Made by a program: the position numbers and the translations under genes | Notes under the pieces: generated by a model | The model's input: only the letters and a program-made list of their open reading frames with translations | What the model was told of the DNA's origin: nothing | Databases searched by the model: none | In this document: positions 24,338-32,418 of the stretch, in pieces | How positions within the stretch are numbered: the stretch's first letter is position 1 | Layout: every line of letters begins with the position of its first letter | Assembly: GCA_030427825.1 (NCBI GenBank) | Contig: JAUICO010000024.1 | Coordinates: 1-49,253, forward strand | Source: a bacterium | GTDB taxonomy: Bacteria; Myxococcota_A; Bradymonadia; REDH01 | Reading direction: 5' to 3' | DNA: 49,253 nt

Positions 24338-25357
24338 CTACGACGCGACGCGCCCCACCAGCAGTCGCGAGGCGCCTGCCAGTCGCTCGGCGGACTCCAG
24401 CCGCAGTCCGGCCGCCCGAAACAGGCGCCGCATCTCGGGTTTGGAACGCTCTCTCGCGTGCCCGTAGAAGGCCAGCATTTCGAGATCCAGCAGCCGCGTA
24501 AGATCCCGATGATTGGGCGGCAGCACCAACCCCTCGATTACGAGAACAACGCCGCCAGGCTTCAGCGCCTGCACACACTTCTTCAACAGCGTAATCGCCT
24601 CGTCGTCCGGCCAGTTGTGCACGATGTGCCGCACCACATAGATGTCCGCGCCCTGGGGAACCGCGTCGAAGAAATCTCCGCCTACGAAGTCGCAGCGTTC
24701 TTCGAGTCCGGCCTCCGAGAACAGGGGTCTCGCCCGCTCTACAACCGTTGGCCGATCAAAGTGGATGCCGCGCAGGTGTGGTTGGCTGCGAAGTATCTCG
24801 ATGAGCAGGGTCCCGTGACCACCGCCCACGTCGACGATGCTCGTAGCGCCAGCGAAATCCCAGCATGACGCGAGGGCGGCGACTTCAAGGCGGGTAAAGG
24901 CGTCCACAGCCGAGTGGTAGATGGCCTCGTCGCGAGGGTTGGCGTCGAGGTGTTCGAACGCCGGCCGGCCGAAGCTGCGTTCAAACGCTACGCTTCCGGT
25001 TCGGATCGCATCTGCCAGCTCCGTCCAGCATCGCCAGCCGTAATCTGAGCCAACCATCACCGCGAGCTCGCGGAGGCGACCGGATCGCAGGCCGGCGCCC
25101 ATCTCGGTGAGCTCCCAGGTGCCGGCGGGATCGTGCTCTACGATTCCTTCTCCCGCGAGCACCGCCAGCAGTCGCTGCAGGCTGGGCCCATGACAGCCGG
25201 CAACACGCGCAAGCTCGTCTGTGCTCTTCGGCCCGTCGATGAGGTGGTCAGCGAGACACAGGTCCGCGGCGGCGCTGACCGCTGCCGCTACCCAGCGTCC
25301 ACCGAGCAGCTCCATCAGGCGACCTTCCGGGGTGTCGCGGCCGTCTCGTATGCTCAT
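24338..25357 (-). CDS. SAM-dependent O-methyltransferase (Methyltransf_2 type)
   Basis: 339 residues. An N-terminal winged-helix dimerisation region (LADHLIDGPKSTDELARVAG, then a DPAGTWELTEMG wing) precedes a class I methyltransferase domain. The SAM loop DVGGGHGT is at 176-183 and the catalytic His247 lies in HNWPDD, as in caffeic acid/acetylserotonin-type O-methyltransferases. In an APE locus it would methylate a phenolic oxygen of the aryl head group (inference). It is transcribed toward norD, and its ATG overlaps the stop of the halogenase-like gene (ATGA), so the two form a bicistron divergent from the second APE block. Confidence 0.88.
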   Translation of the reverse strand: MSIRDGRDTPEGRLMELLGGRWVAAAVSAAADLCLADHLIDGPKSTDELARVAGCHGPSLQRLLAVLAGEGIVEHDPAGTWELTEMGAGLRSGRLRELAVMVGSDYGWRCWTELADAIRTGSVAFERSFGRPAFEHLDANPRDEAIYHSAVDAFTRLEVAALASCWDFAGATSIVDVGGGHGTLLIEILRSQPHLRGIHFDRPTVVERARPLFSEAGLEERCDFVGGDFFDAVPQGADIYVVRHIVHNWPDDEAITLLKKCVQALKPGGVVLVIEGLVLPPNHRDLTRLLDLEMLAFYGHARERSKPEMRRLFRAAGLRLESAERLAGASRLLVGRVAS

Positions 25358-27171
25358 GGGTGCGCCGAAGCCCCGCCCTTGAGAAGTGGAGCAAGAAGTG
25401 CCTGCAACTCAGCCACCGGTGTTTGGAAGCTCGGACGACCCAGGCAACGTTCCACATCGCGCCCGAGGGTCGACAGCCCCCGACGACGTGCCATGCCGGT
25501 AAGCTCAGCGTTCTCCACACGGTCGGCGGCGACCTGTATCTGCCACCGCGCGCAACCCGCCTTTTCAAACACCGAAGCGGCGCGCTCACTGCCGACCTCC
25601 TGCAACACCCTCACCAGGAGCTCTGCGAGAATCTCCTCAGCCTGGTCAGCGCGCATCGCCATCGTTTGTGTGGCCTCGTCGGCAGTGGCATCTTCGTGCA
25701 GCGCGCAGTGCACATCGATGAGTATCGAAGGAAAGCCCGGCATCTCGAAGAATCCCGGAATCGGCTCTTCGGGTACGAGCTCTGCCCAGGCACCGAGCAG
25801 ATTCTGTGCGTATTGAGAGAGCTGCACGAAGCGCTGCCCGATTTCTGTCACCCGAGCATGCGCGGGCCCTTTCAACTCGTAGAGTCGGCGCATGAAGTAC
25901 TGACAGGGGAAACTCCAGTATGCGAAGTTGTCCCAGTATATCTTCGTCAGCATCGCGCGACCGTGGCCGTACACCTTCGAGGCCGTACGGTAGACGTCGG
26001 CGTTGCCGGATACGAGGGCACGGTACTGCAGGCTCAGAATCTGACATCTCTCAGCGACATCTTCGCCGGCATAGTCCGCACGAATCACTTCGCCGGCAAA
26101 AGCGTTCGCAAACGCGATGTAGTCGGTGCCCGGACTGTACAACGGATCCACAAAAGCACCTGCTTCACCGACGAGTGCCCAGCCATCGGGCGAGAACGCA
26201 CGGCCGACGTTGTGGCTGTAATCGCGGATACTCAGGAAATCGAGCGCCGGGGTGCTGAACACATGCTGCGCGAGGACCGGCTCATGCTCTTCCAGGAAGG
26301 CGCGCACGCCCTTCAGCGAGCGCACATCGGCGAAAGAATGTGTGTCCTCGTGAATCACCAGCCCGATGCTGGTCCTGCCGGAAGATAGTGGAATGATCCA
26401 GGCCCAGTATCCCTCGCCCATCAGGTGGTTTGTCGACCGCCAGCGGTCCGCAAGGAAGTCCTCCTCATGCCACTTTGACCCCTCGCGAGGTACCATGTCG
26501 TTGATATCGAGACGACCGTCGATTCGAAACCAGCCGGCGCTCGCTGTGTGTTTGGTTCCACGGGTGAGCTTCATCTCACGACGCAGCAGCGCCGCTCGAC
26601 CCGACGCGTCTACCACCCAACGGCAACGCAGCCGATGTGACTCGCCGTCGAGCGTGTAGGTCACCGTGTTTGCTTCGGTGCCCCGGGTCGTCTCAATCGA
26701 CGCAACTCTCGCGCCTTCAATCAACGTCGCCCCCAGCTCGCCAACCATTCGTCGCAGGTCGTTCTCCAGGATGCCACGGTCCAGCTGGTACGAAGGGACG
26801 ACAGGCTCGGTGGCAGGACCAATCTCCATTCGCCGGTCCAGGGGCAGTTTGCCGCCGCCGGGAAAGAAGCGAAGGCCGTATTTGATGATGTGGTTTTCGC
26901 GGATGTATTCCTTGAGCCCGAGTCGCTCCAGGTACGAAGACCCCAACTCGACGCTGGATTCGCCGACCTTGTGACATGCCGGCGGCAGCGGGCGCGACGT
27001 TCGCTCGAGCACGATGACGCTGAGGCCGGGGTGTTCGCGACGCAGCTGCATCGCCATGGTCAGACCCGCCAGACCACCGCCGCAGATTACGACGTCAACG
27101 TCGGTCGGTGATCCCTGACGGCCTGTGGCACCGGCTCCGGCCTGTTCTGCGTCGTTCGTGGCGTTATTCAC
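25354..27171 (-). CDS. Large FAD-dependent halogenase-like oxidoreductase
   Basis: 605 residues from GTG 27171, preceded by GAGG at good spacing. A GTG at 27243 would add 24 mostly basic residues without a ribosome-binding site, so it is less likely. FAD motif VVICGGGLAG near the N-terminus, HKVGESSVELGSSYLERLGL, a Lys in IIKYGLRFF, VVDASGRAALLRR, and the halogenase-like WAWIIP. The second FAD motif is GWALVGEAGAFVDPLYSPGT. The last 200 residues form an all-helical tail rich in aromatic residues, not found in the smaller homologue at 15462. Substrate unknown; tailoring of the aryl polyene head is the likely task. Confidence 0.82.
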   Translation of the reverse strand: MNNATNDAEQAGAGATGRQGSPTDVDVVICGGGLAGLTMAMQLRREHPGLSVIVLERTSRPLPPACHKVGESSVELGSSYLERLGLKEYIRENHIIKYGLRFFPGGGKLPLDRRMEIGPATEPVVPSYQLDRGILENDLRRMVGELGATLIEGARVASIETTRGTEANTVTYTLDGESHRLRCRWVVDASGRAALLRREMKLTRGTKHTASAGWFRIDGRLDINDMVPREGSKWHEEDFLADRWRSTNHLMGEGYWAWIIPLSSGRTSIGLVIHEDTHSFADVRSLKGVRAFLEEHEPVLAQHVFSTPALDFLSIRDYSHNVGRAFSPDGWALVGEAGAFVDPLYSPGTDYIAFANAFAGEVIRADYAGEDVAERCQILSLQYRALVSGNADVYRTASKVYGHGRAMLTKIYWDNFAYWSFPCQYFMRRLYELKGPAHARVTEIGQRFVQLSQYAQNLLGAWAELVPEEPIPGFFEMPGFPSILIDVHCALHEDATADEATQTMAMRADQAEEILAELLVRVLQEVGSERAASVFEKAGCARWQIQVAADRVENAELTGMARRRGLSTLGRDVERCLGRPSFQTPVAELQALLAPLLKGGASAHP

Positions 27172-27256
27172 TGCGTCCTCGCGTCGTCGTTTGCGGCGTA
27201 GCAGGCACTGGATTAGCCAGCGGAGCCGGCGGCGTAAAGACACCGGGACACCGGCA

Positions 27257-28144
27257 ATGTCCGGAGCAACACAGGTGTTGAATCCGGCTACCGCCTCCGA
27301 CTACGGAGTGCGCCCCCGACCGCCGCAGGGACACCTGAAATTGCGCCGTTTCTTCAAAAAGGTCACCGTCTACTTCACGCTGACGATCTACACGCTGCTT
27401 TCCCCCTTCGGGTATGGCGCCTTCGCGATCCTCACCGCGATACCCTTCCGCGATGCAAAGCGCAGGCAGAGGGTGTTGCTGGGCGCGATCCAGCGTGGTT
27501 TTCGGACCCTTCACTGGTGGACGCGACTTGTCGGTTTGATCGACTTTCACCCCGACGAAACCGTCGGTGAGCTGACCGACGAGCCCTGTGTCGTCGTATC
27601 AAATCACCCCACATTCACCGACATCACGGCGTTGATGAGCACCTTCGGGGCGATGTCGACCGTCGTGAAGCCGGCCATCTACCGGCGATGGTTCCTCAAG
27701 CCTCTGGTCAACGGGGCCGGGTTCTTCGAGGGAATCACCGGTGATCCCATCGAAATGCAGCGCGTGATCGACGACGCGATCGCGCGCCTGAAGGACGGGC
27801 AGCGCGTCGTGCTGTTCCCCGAGGGAACTCGGTCCCCTGAAGGCGGAATGGGGCGCTTCGGGCGCTCGCCCTTTGAAGTGGCGATCCGGGCCGGGGTCCC
27901 CGTCGCGCCCGTGTTCATCGAGGTCGGTCCTACCTACCTCTCCAAGGAGCATGGCGTCACCAACCCGCCGCCTGATGGAGGTCGAATGCGCCTCCACGTG
28001 CTGCCCCTGATTCACCCCGGGAATCGCACTGGCCGCGAGTTGCGCGATCATGTAGAGGCCCTGCTCCGTTCGCACGTGGCAGCACAGAAAGCACTCCCAC
28101 CCGCCACCGCAGAGGTCGAGAATGGACGACTCCCTCGAGACTAA
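27257..28144 (+). CDS. 1-acylglycerol-3-phosphate-type acyltransferase (PlsC fold)
   Basis: 295 residues from ATG 27257. One or two hydrophobic helices (residues 38-62), then the HX4D motif NHPTFTD at 116-122, GAGFFEGITGDP, FPEGTRSPEGG and the VPVAPVFIEVG strand. These are the four PlsC/LPLAT blocks. APE lipids carry acyl groups, and acyltransferases of this kind are regular members of the clusters. It opens the twelve-gene plus-strand block and diverges from the flavoprotein gene; only 85 bp separate the starts. The 3' end overlaps the ACP gene by 23 bp. Confidence 0.87.
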   Translation: MSGATQVLNPATASDYGVRPRPPQGHLKLRRFFKKVTVYFTLTIYTLLSPFGYGAFAILTAIPFRDAKRRQRVLLGAIQRGFRTLHWWTRLVGLIDFHPDETVGELTDEPCVVVSNHPTFTDITALMSTFGAMSTVVKPAIYRRWFLKPLVNGAGFFEGITGDPIEMQRVIDDAIARLKDGQRVVLFPEGTRSPEGGMGRFGRSPFEVAIRAGVPVAPVFIEVGPTYLSKEHGVTNPPPDGGRMRLHVLPLIHPGNRTGRELRDHVEALLRSHVAAQKALPPATAEVENGRLPRD

Positions 28145-28391
28145 AATCAAGCACCTGATCGTCGAGTCCCTCATGCTCGACGACGTCAACCCGGATGACA
28201 TTGAAGACGAGGCGCCGCTCTTTGTTGAAGGGCTCGGCCTCGACTCCATCGATGCCCTCGAGCTGGCGATGGCGATCCACAAAGAGTTTGGCGTCCGAAC
28301 CTCGGCCGAGGACGAGCGCAACCGGGAGATTTTCTACTCGGTCAAGAGCCTGGCGGACTTCGTCCGAAGTGAGCAGGCGAACGCCGAGTAG
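28122..28391 (+). CDS. Acyl carrier protein of the APE pathway
   Basis: 89 residues, acidic. The phosphopantetheine site is Ser42 in GLGLDSIDALEL, inside the typical four-helix ACP pattern. It carries the growing polyene as a thioester. APE clusters usually contain two ACPs; only this one is in the window. It overlaps the acyltransferase gene and lies 2 bp before the membrane protein gene. No phosphopantetheinyl transferase gene is present, so activation must come from elsewhere. Confidence 0.92.
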   Translation: MDDSLETKIKHLIVESLMLDDVNPDDIEDEAPLFVEGLGLDSIDALELAMAIHKEFGVRTSAEDERNREIFYSVKSLADFVRSEQANAE

Positions 28392-28393
28392 CT

Positions 28394-29002
28394 TTGGCTG
28401 CCGGAAACACCGCACGAGTCATGCTGACCGCGATCGCCGCGGCCGCGTTCGTCGCCTATCCGCTCGTCGTATTCTTCGGCTTCTCCAGCTGGGGAACCCG
28501 AACCGGCGCCCTGTTGATGCTGGCGCTCTTTGGGCCTCTGGCACTGTGGCGCATGACCGCGCTGCGACGGTCCGACCTGACGACCGTCGCCATTGTGCCG
28601 CTGGTGACCGTGATGCTGCTCTCTGTCAGCGCGCTCCTCAACGATAGCGGTTTCGCACTCGCGGTACCTGTGGCCGTGAACCTGCTCCTATTGATCTCGT
28701 TCGCCGCGACCCTGCGCTTCGGGCCGCCCATGATCGAGCGATTCGCTCGCCTGCAGGACCCGCATCTGGATCCTCCCCGAGTCGCGTGGTGCAGGCTATG
28801 GACGCAGATCTGGTGCCTGTTCTTCCTGATCAACGGGAGCACCGCAGCGCTCACAATCGGCCTCGACGACCTGCGCGCGTGGACGCTGTACAACGGCCTC
28901 ATCGCCTACATTCTCATCGGCCTCCTTTTTGCTGTCGAATTCGTGCTACGACGGCTGCGATTCGGCTCCGGAAGCACCGGCCCGGACGAGGAATTTCCGT
29001 GA
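28394..29002 (+). CDS. COG4648-like integral membrane protein of APE clusters
   Basis: 202 residues from a TTG; an ATG at 28421 would shorten it by nine residues. Five to six membrane helices (for example FVAYPLVVFFGFSSWG, LLMLALFGPLALW, VPVAVNLLLLISFAATL, YNGLIAYILIGLLFAVEFVL). The soluble loop PPMIERFARLQDPHLDPP and a WTQIWCLFFLINGS helix are characteristic of the unnamed membrane proteins that sit beside the ACP and AMP-ligase in aryl polyene and xanthomonadin loci. Biochemical role unknown. The stop overlaps the next GTG (GTGA). Confidence 0.78.
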   Translation: MAAGNTARVMLTAIAAAAFVAYPLVVFFGFSSWGTRTGALLMLALFGPLALWRMTALRRSDLTTVAIVPLVTVMLLSVSALLNDSGFALAVPVAVNLLLLISFAATLRFGPPMIERFARLQDPHLDPPRVAWCRLWTQIWCLFFLINGSTAALTIGLDDLRAWTLYNGLIAYILIGLLFAVEFVLRRLRFGSGSTGPDEEFP

Positions 29003-30738
29003 TCTCTGAGCTCCTACAACGCGATATCGATACGGTTGTCGCGGTCGGCGGCGCCGGCCGTCGCACGGTCGCGCACCTCCGGGATGACATCGCTCGCCTC
29101 GCCGCGGCGCTCCCCGAGGCCACCGAACACAGCCGAGCCCTGCTCGTCTTCCGCGGTGACCGCTACGCCTTCCTCGCCTCCCTGCTGGCAGCCTGGTCTC
29201 GTGGCCACATCGTAGCGCTGCCTCCGAACACGGCACGGGACACCATCGCTGCGCTCTCCGAAGACCCGACCGTAGAAGTCCTGCACGACCTGGACTCCGC
29301 ATACGGAATAGATGTCAGGACGCTGCTCGGCAACGAAGCGCCGGGCGACCCGCCCCTGCCGCCGCTGACGGCGCCCCGTGACAGTGTCATCGCGACGCTG
29401 TTTACTTCCGGCTCTACGGGTCCCATGTCGCGCTGTGACAAGACCGCAGCCCAGATCATCGGCGAAGCACAGATGCTGGCAAGCACATTTCCATACGAGC
29501 CGGGGGGAGTTGTGGTGCCCACTGTCAGCCCGGGCCACATCTATGGACTGCTCTTCGGTGTTCTCGCCCCGCTGATCGCCGGCGCCCCCTTCGTGCGCGA
29601 GACTCCGATGCACGGCACAGAGATCGTAGATCTTGTGGACAAACACACGGCGACGATTCTGGTCTCTGTCCCCATCCACCTGCGCGCGCTGACAGTCGCC
29701 GACGCCGGTTCTATGCCGACCCTGAATTGTGTGTTCTCGTCCGCTGCGCCGCTTCGCCCGGAGGTCGCCGCCGAGTTTGCCTCCCGACACCGGTCGCCGA
29801 TAGAGATACTGGGGTCGACTGAGACCGGCGGAATCGCGTTCCGCGAACAGTCTCGCGGCCCCGACTGGAAACCGCTGCCCGGCGTTGCGATCCGGATCCA
29901 CGGTGACACCCTCCATGTGCGCTCTCCCTGGGCCGCCACACCAAAGAGCGAATGGACAGTGACCGCCGATCGCGCCCGTGCCGCCACCGACGGTGCGTTT
30001 ACACATCTGGGCCGCTCTGACGGCGTGGTGAAGGTCGCAGGTCGGCGCGTGCATCTCGCGGACATTGAGAGCCGGCTTCTTGCCGTCGACGGCGTAAGTG
30101 ATGGCGCTGTGCTTGCGATTCCGACCGCCGGAGATCGAGGCCATCTGTTGCTCGCGGCGGTGTCCGGGCTCGACGAAGACAGCGTTCGTGACGCCCTGCG
30201 CGAGCAACTCGATGACGCTTCTATGCCTCGCCGGATTCGGTCTTTTGAGACACTGCCGCGAGAGGCAAACGGAAAGCTGCAACGAAGCGAAGCGCTGCGA
30301 ATGTTTGGATTGGACCCGAACGGCAGGGCTCTGGAGTGGGATTTCAAGTGGCACGATGCGGAACCGGACAGGGACAAGAACGAGCTCGCCGCATTCACCG
30401 TCGATGTCCCTGGGAACAGCGCGTGGTTTGACGGTCACTTTGTCGGCTACCCCGTGATGGCGGGTGCGGTGCAGCTCACCTGCCTGCTGCGCCCTGCCCT
30501 GACGCGAGCCGACCTTGGCGACCGCGAAATCACCCGCCTGGAGCGCGTGCGATTCACAGGTCGAATCCTCCCCGGCGACACGCTGTCGGTAACGCTCGAA
30601 GCGCCGGCGCCCGCAGGCTCACAGATCGACAACACGGACACATCCGCCGCCCGGGCCACACAATGTGTGGACCTGAGGATCCGCAACAACGCAGGCCTCT
30701 GCTCATCAGCCCGGGTCCACTTCGGTGAACTCGCATGA
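28999..30738 (+). CDS. AMP-dependent acyl-ACP ligase fused to a FabA-type hotdog dehydratase
   Basis: 579 residues from GTG 28999 with GAGGA upstream. Residues 1 to about 445 form an ANL adenylating enzyme: P-loop LFTSGSTGP at 134-142, GSTETGGIAFR, GRSDGVVKVAGRRV and the catalytic Lys near 424 in REANGKLQR. It would activate the arylacrylate starter and load it on the ACP. From about 465 the chain is a hotdog domain with WFDGHFVGYPVMAGAVQL, where GHFPGxPVxPG is the ApeI/FabA dehydratase signature. The Pro before GxPV is changed to Val-Gly-Tyr. The two activities are separate proteins in the E. coli APE system. ATGA overlap with the next gene. Confidence 0.88.
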   Translation: MISELLQRDIDTVVAVGGAGRRTVAHLRDDIARLAAALPEATEHSRALLVFRGDRYAFLASLLAAWSRGHIVALPPNTARDTIAALSEDPTVEVLHDLDSAYGIDVRTLLGNEAPGDPPLPPLTAPRDSVIATLFTSGSTGPMSRCDKTAAQIIGEAQMLASTFPYEPGGVVVPTVSPGHIYGLLFGVLAPLIAGAPFVRETPMHGTEIVDLVDKHTATILVSVPIHLRALTVADAGSMPTLNCVFSSAAPLRPEVAAEFASRHRSPIEILGSTETGGIAFREQSRGPDWKPLPGVAIRIHGDTLHVRSPWAATPKSEWTVTADRARAATDGAFTHLGRSDGVVKVAGRRVHLADIESRLLAVDGVSDGAVLAIPTAGDRGHLLLAAVSGLDEDSVRDALREQLDDASMPRRIRSFETLPREANGKLQRSEALRMFGLDPNGRALEWDFKWHDAEPDRDKNELAAFTVDVPGNSAWFDGHFVGYPVMAGAVQLTCLLRPALTRADLGDREITRLERVRFTGRILPGDTLSVTLEAPAPAGSQIDNTDTSAARATQCVDLRIRNNAGLCSSARVHFGELA

Positions 30739-31487
30739 TCGAATTTCGTCCCTGCGCGATCGTTCCGACTTACAACAACCCGATTACAATTCGTCCGGTC
30801 GTTGAGGCGATTCGTGAGCATGTTCCTGATGTGATCGTCGTAGACGACGGCAGCGCAGAGGCCGGACGCAGCGCCTGCGATCAGCTGGCACGCGCGGGGG
30901 CCGCGGTTGTGGTCCGCCGCGAAAGGAACGGCGGCAAAGGTGCAGCGGTAAAGACAGGCTTCGAGGCAGCGCGCGAAGCCGGCTACACCCACGCCCTGCA
31001 GGTGGACGCGGACGGGCAACATGACATTTCGCGGGCCGGCGCATTTCTTGCGGCGGCGAAGGCGAAACCGAACGCCGCCGTGCTCGCGTACCCGGAGTAC
31101 GATGAGAGCGCTCCCCGCGGACGTCTTATCGCTCGCAGGATCACCACATTCTGGGTGAACCTTGAGACCGGGCGCGGGACCATTCGGGACGCGATGGTGG
31201 GTTTTCGCGTGTATCCGCTCGCCGCCGTGCAGGGGTTGAAGGTGCGCGGCGACCGCATGGACTTTGACGTCGAAGTCGCCGTCCGGCTGGCATGGGCGGG
31301 CGTCGAGATCGTGAACCTGCCCGTGAAGGTGCGCTACCTCGACGAGTCCGAGGGTGGAGTCTCGAACTTTCACGCGTTCAGCGACAACGTACGCCTGAGC
31401 TGGATGCACTCGCGCCTGTGTACCTGGAAGGTGTTCAGCTTTGTCATGGGGCCGGTGTTGCGGAGACTTCCGAGCGCTGATGTCTGA
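30735..31487 (+). CDS. Family 2 glycosyltransferase of the APE locus
   Basis: 250 residues. GT-A fold: PTYNNP near residue 11, VVDDGS at 35-40 (nucleotide site), DADGQHD at 91-97 (metal-binding DxD), then a basic helix and VEIVNLPVKVRYLDESEGG near the acceptor side. It is of the dolichyl-phosphate-sugar synthase type with no membrane helices. Glycosyltransferases of this family are conserved in APE clusters, where they probably add a sugar or build the lipid anchor (inference). It overlaps the ligase gene by four bases and the next acyltransferase gene by eight. Confidence 0.87.
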   Translation: MIEFRPCAIVPTYNNPITIRPVVEAIREHVPDVIVVDDGSAEAGRSACDQLARAGAAVVVRRERNGGKGAAVKTGFEAAREAGYTHALQVDADGQHDISRAGAFLAAAKAKPNAAVLAYPEYDESAPRGRLIARRITTFWVNLETGRGTIRDAMVGFRVYPLAAVQGLKVRGDRMDFDVEVAVRLAWAGVEIVNLPVKVRYLDESEGGVSNFHAFSDNVRLSWMHSRLCTWKVFSFVMGPVLRRLPSADV

Positions 31488-32418
31488 CGCAGAAGACAGT
31501 CAGGCGTCCGCGCAGCTGCCTGCGCGCAGGGACAACGTGGAGTGGCTCTCACGTAAAGAACGGGGCGCCCTCGCCGGCATTCGCTTCGTATTCTGGCTGG
31601 CGACCGTCGGCGGGCGCGCTCCCGCCCGCTTCTTCGTTCGCTTCCTCTCGTTCTACTACGCACTCTTCGACCGGCGCGCGCGACAGATGTCGCAGGCCTA
31701 CCTGCGGCGGGTCGGAGAGCCGGCGGGGTTCTGGGCGGCGTGGAGGCACATCGCTCACTTTTCGCAGGTCACGCTGGACCGAATCTTCTTCCTCACCGGG
31801 CGGGTGAAGCCGTTCAACGTACAGCGCACCGGCCACCATCACCTGCAGAAGCTGCGTGGTGAGAAGCGAGGCGCGATCCTGCTCGGCGCCCATCTTGGGA
31901 GCTTCGAGGCGATGCGGGCCAGAGCGGATGACGAAGAGCTGCCGCTCAACATCGTCGGACACTTCGCCAACGCGTCGATGATCAACGCCCTGTTTGCGAA
32001 ATTGAATCCGGGGCGCGCCGCCCGCGTCCTACACATCGGCGACGACCCTGTGGCCTTCGCGTTGGACCTGCAGTCCCGCGTTGAACGCGGTGAGATGGTC
32101 GCTATCCTCGGTGACCGCACCGGCCTCAATGACAAGTCGGTTCGTGTCCCATTTCTCGGCGATGATGCCGCTTTTCCTACGGGTCCATTCCTGCTTGCAT
32201 CCGCTCTGAAATGTCCGGTCTATCTTGTGTTTGGACTCTACATTGAGCCGGATCGCTACGAACTATTCTGCGAACCCTTCGCGGAACGCATTGTGCTACA
32301 ACGCAGCCGCCGCCAGGCAGACCTCAGCGAGGTCGTAGGCCGCTATGCTGCACGGGTAGAGCACTACGCCAGAAAGGCCCCCCGCAACTGGTTCAACTTC
32401 TTCGACTTCTGGGCATGA
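31480..32418 (+). CDS. LpxL/HtrB-like acyltransferase (COG4261 type)
   Basis: 312 residues from ATG 31480. An N-terminal hydrophobic helix (RFVFWLATVGG, FFVRFLSFYYALF) is followed by GAILLGAHLGSFEAM, with the HX4E catalytic motif typical of lipid A-type late acyltransferases, and by GEMVAILGDRTGLNDK and FPTGPFLLASAL blocks. These predicted acyltransferases are hallmark genes of APE clusters. A role in attaching fatty acid to the pigment lipid at the inner membrane is likely. ATGA overlap with the ammonia-lyase gene. Confidence 0.85.
   Translation: MSDAEDSQASAQLPARRDNVEWLSRKERGALAGIRFVFWLATVGGRAPARFFVRFLSFYYALFDRRARQMSQAYLRRVGEPAGFWAAWRHIAHFSQVTLDRIFFLTGRVKPFNVQRTGHHHLQKLRGEKRGAILLGAHLGSFEAMRARADDEELPLNIVGHFANASMINALFAKLNPGRAARVLHIGDDPVAFALDLQSRVERGEMVAILGDRTGLNDKSVRVPFLGDDAAFPTGPFLLASALKCPVYLVFGLYIEPDRYELFCEPFAERIVLQRSRRQADLSEVVGRYAARVEHYARKAPRNWFNFFDFWA

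Noticed and set aside
29014..30438. Long open frame opposite the ligase-dehydratase fusion
   Set aside because: No recognisable domain, while the plus-strand frame shows all adenylating-enzyme motifs.
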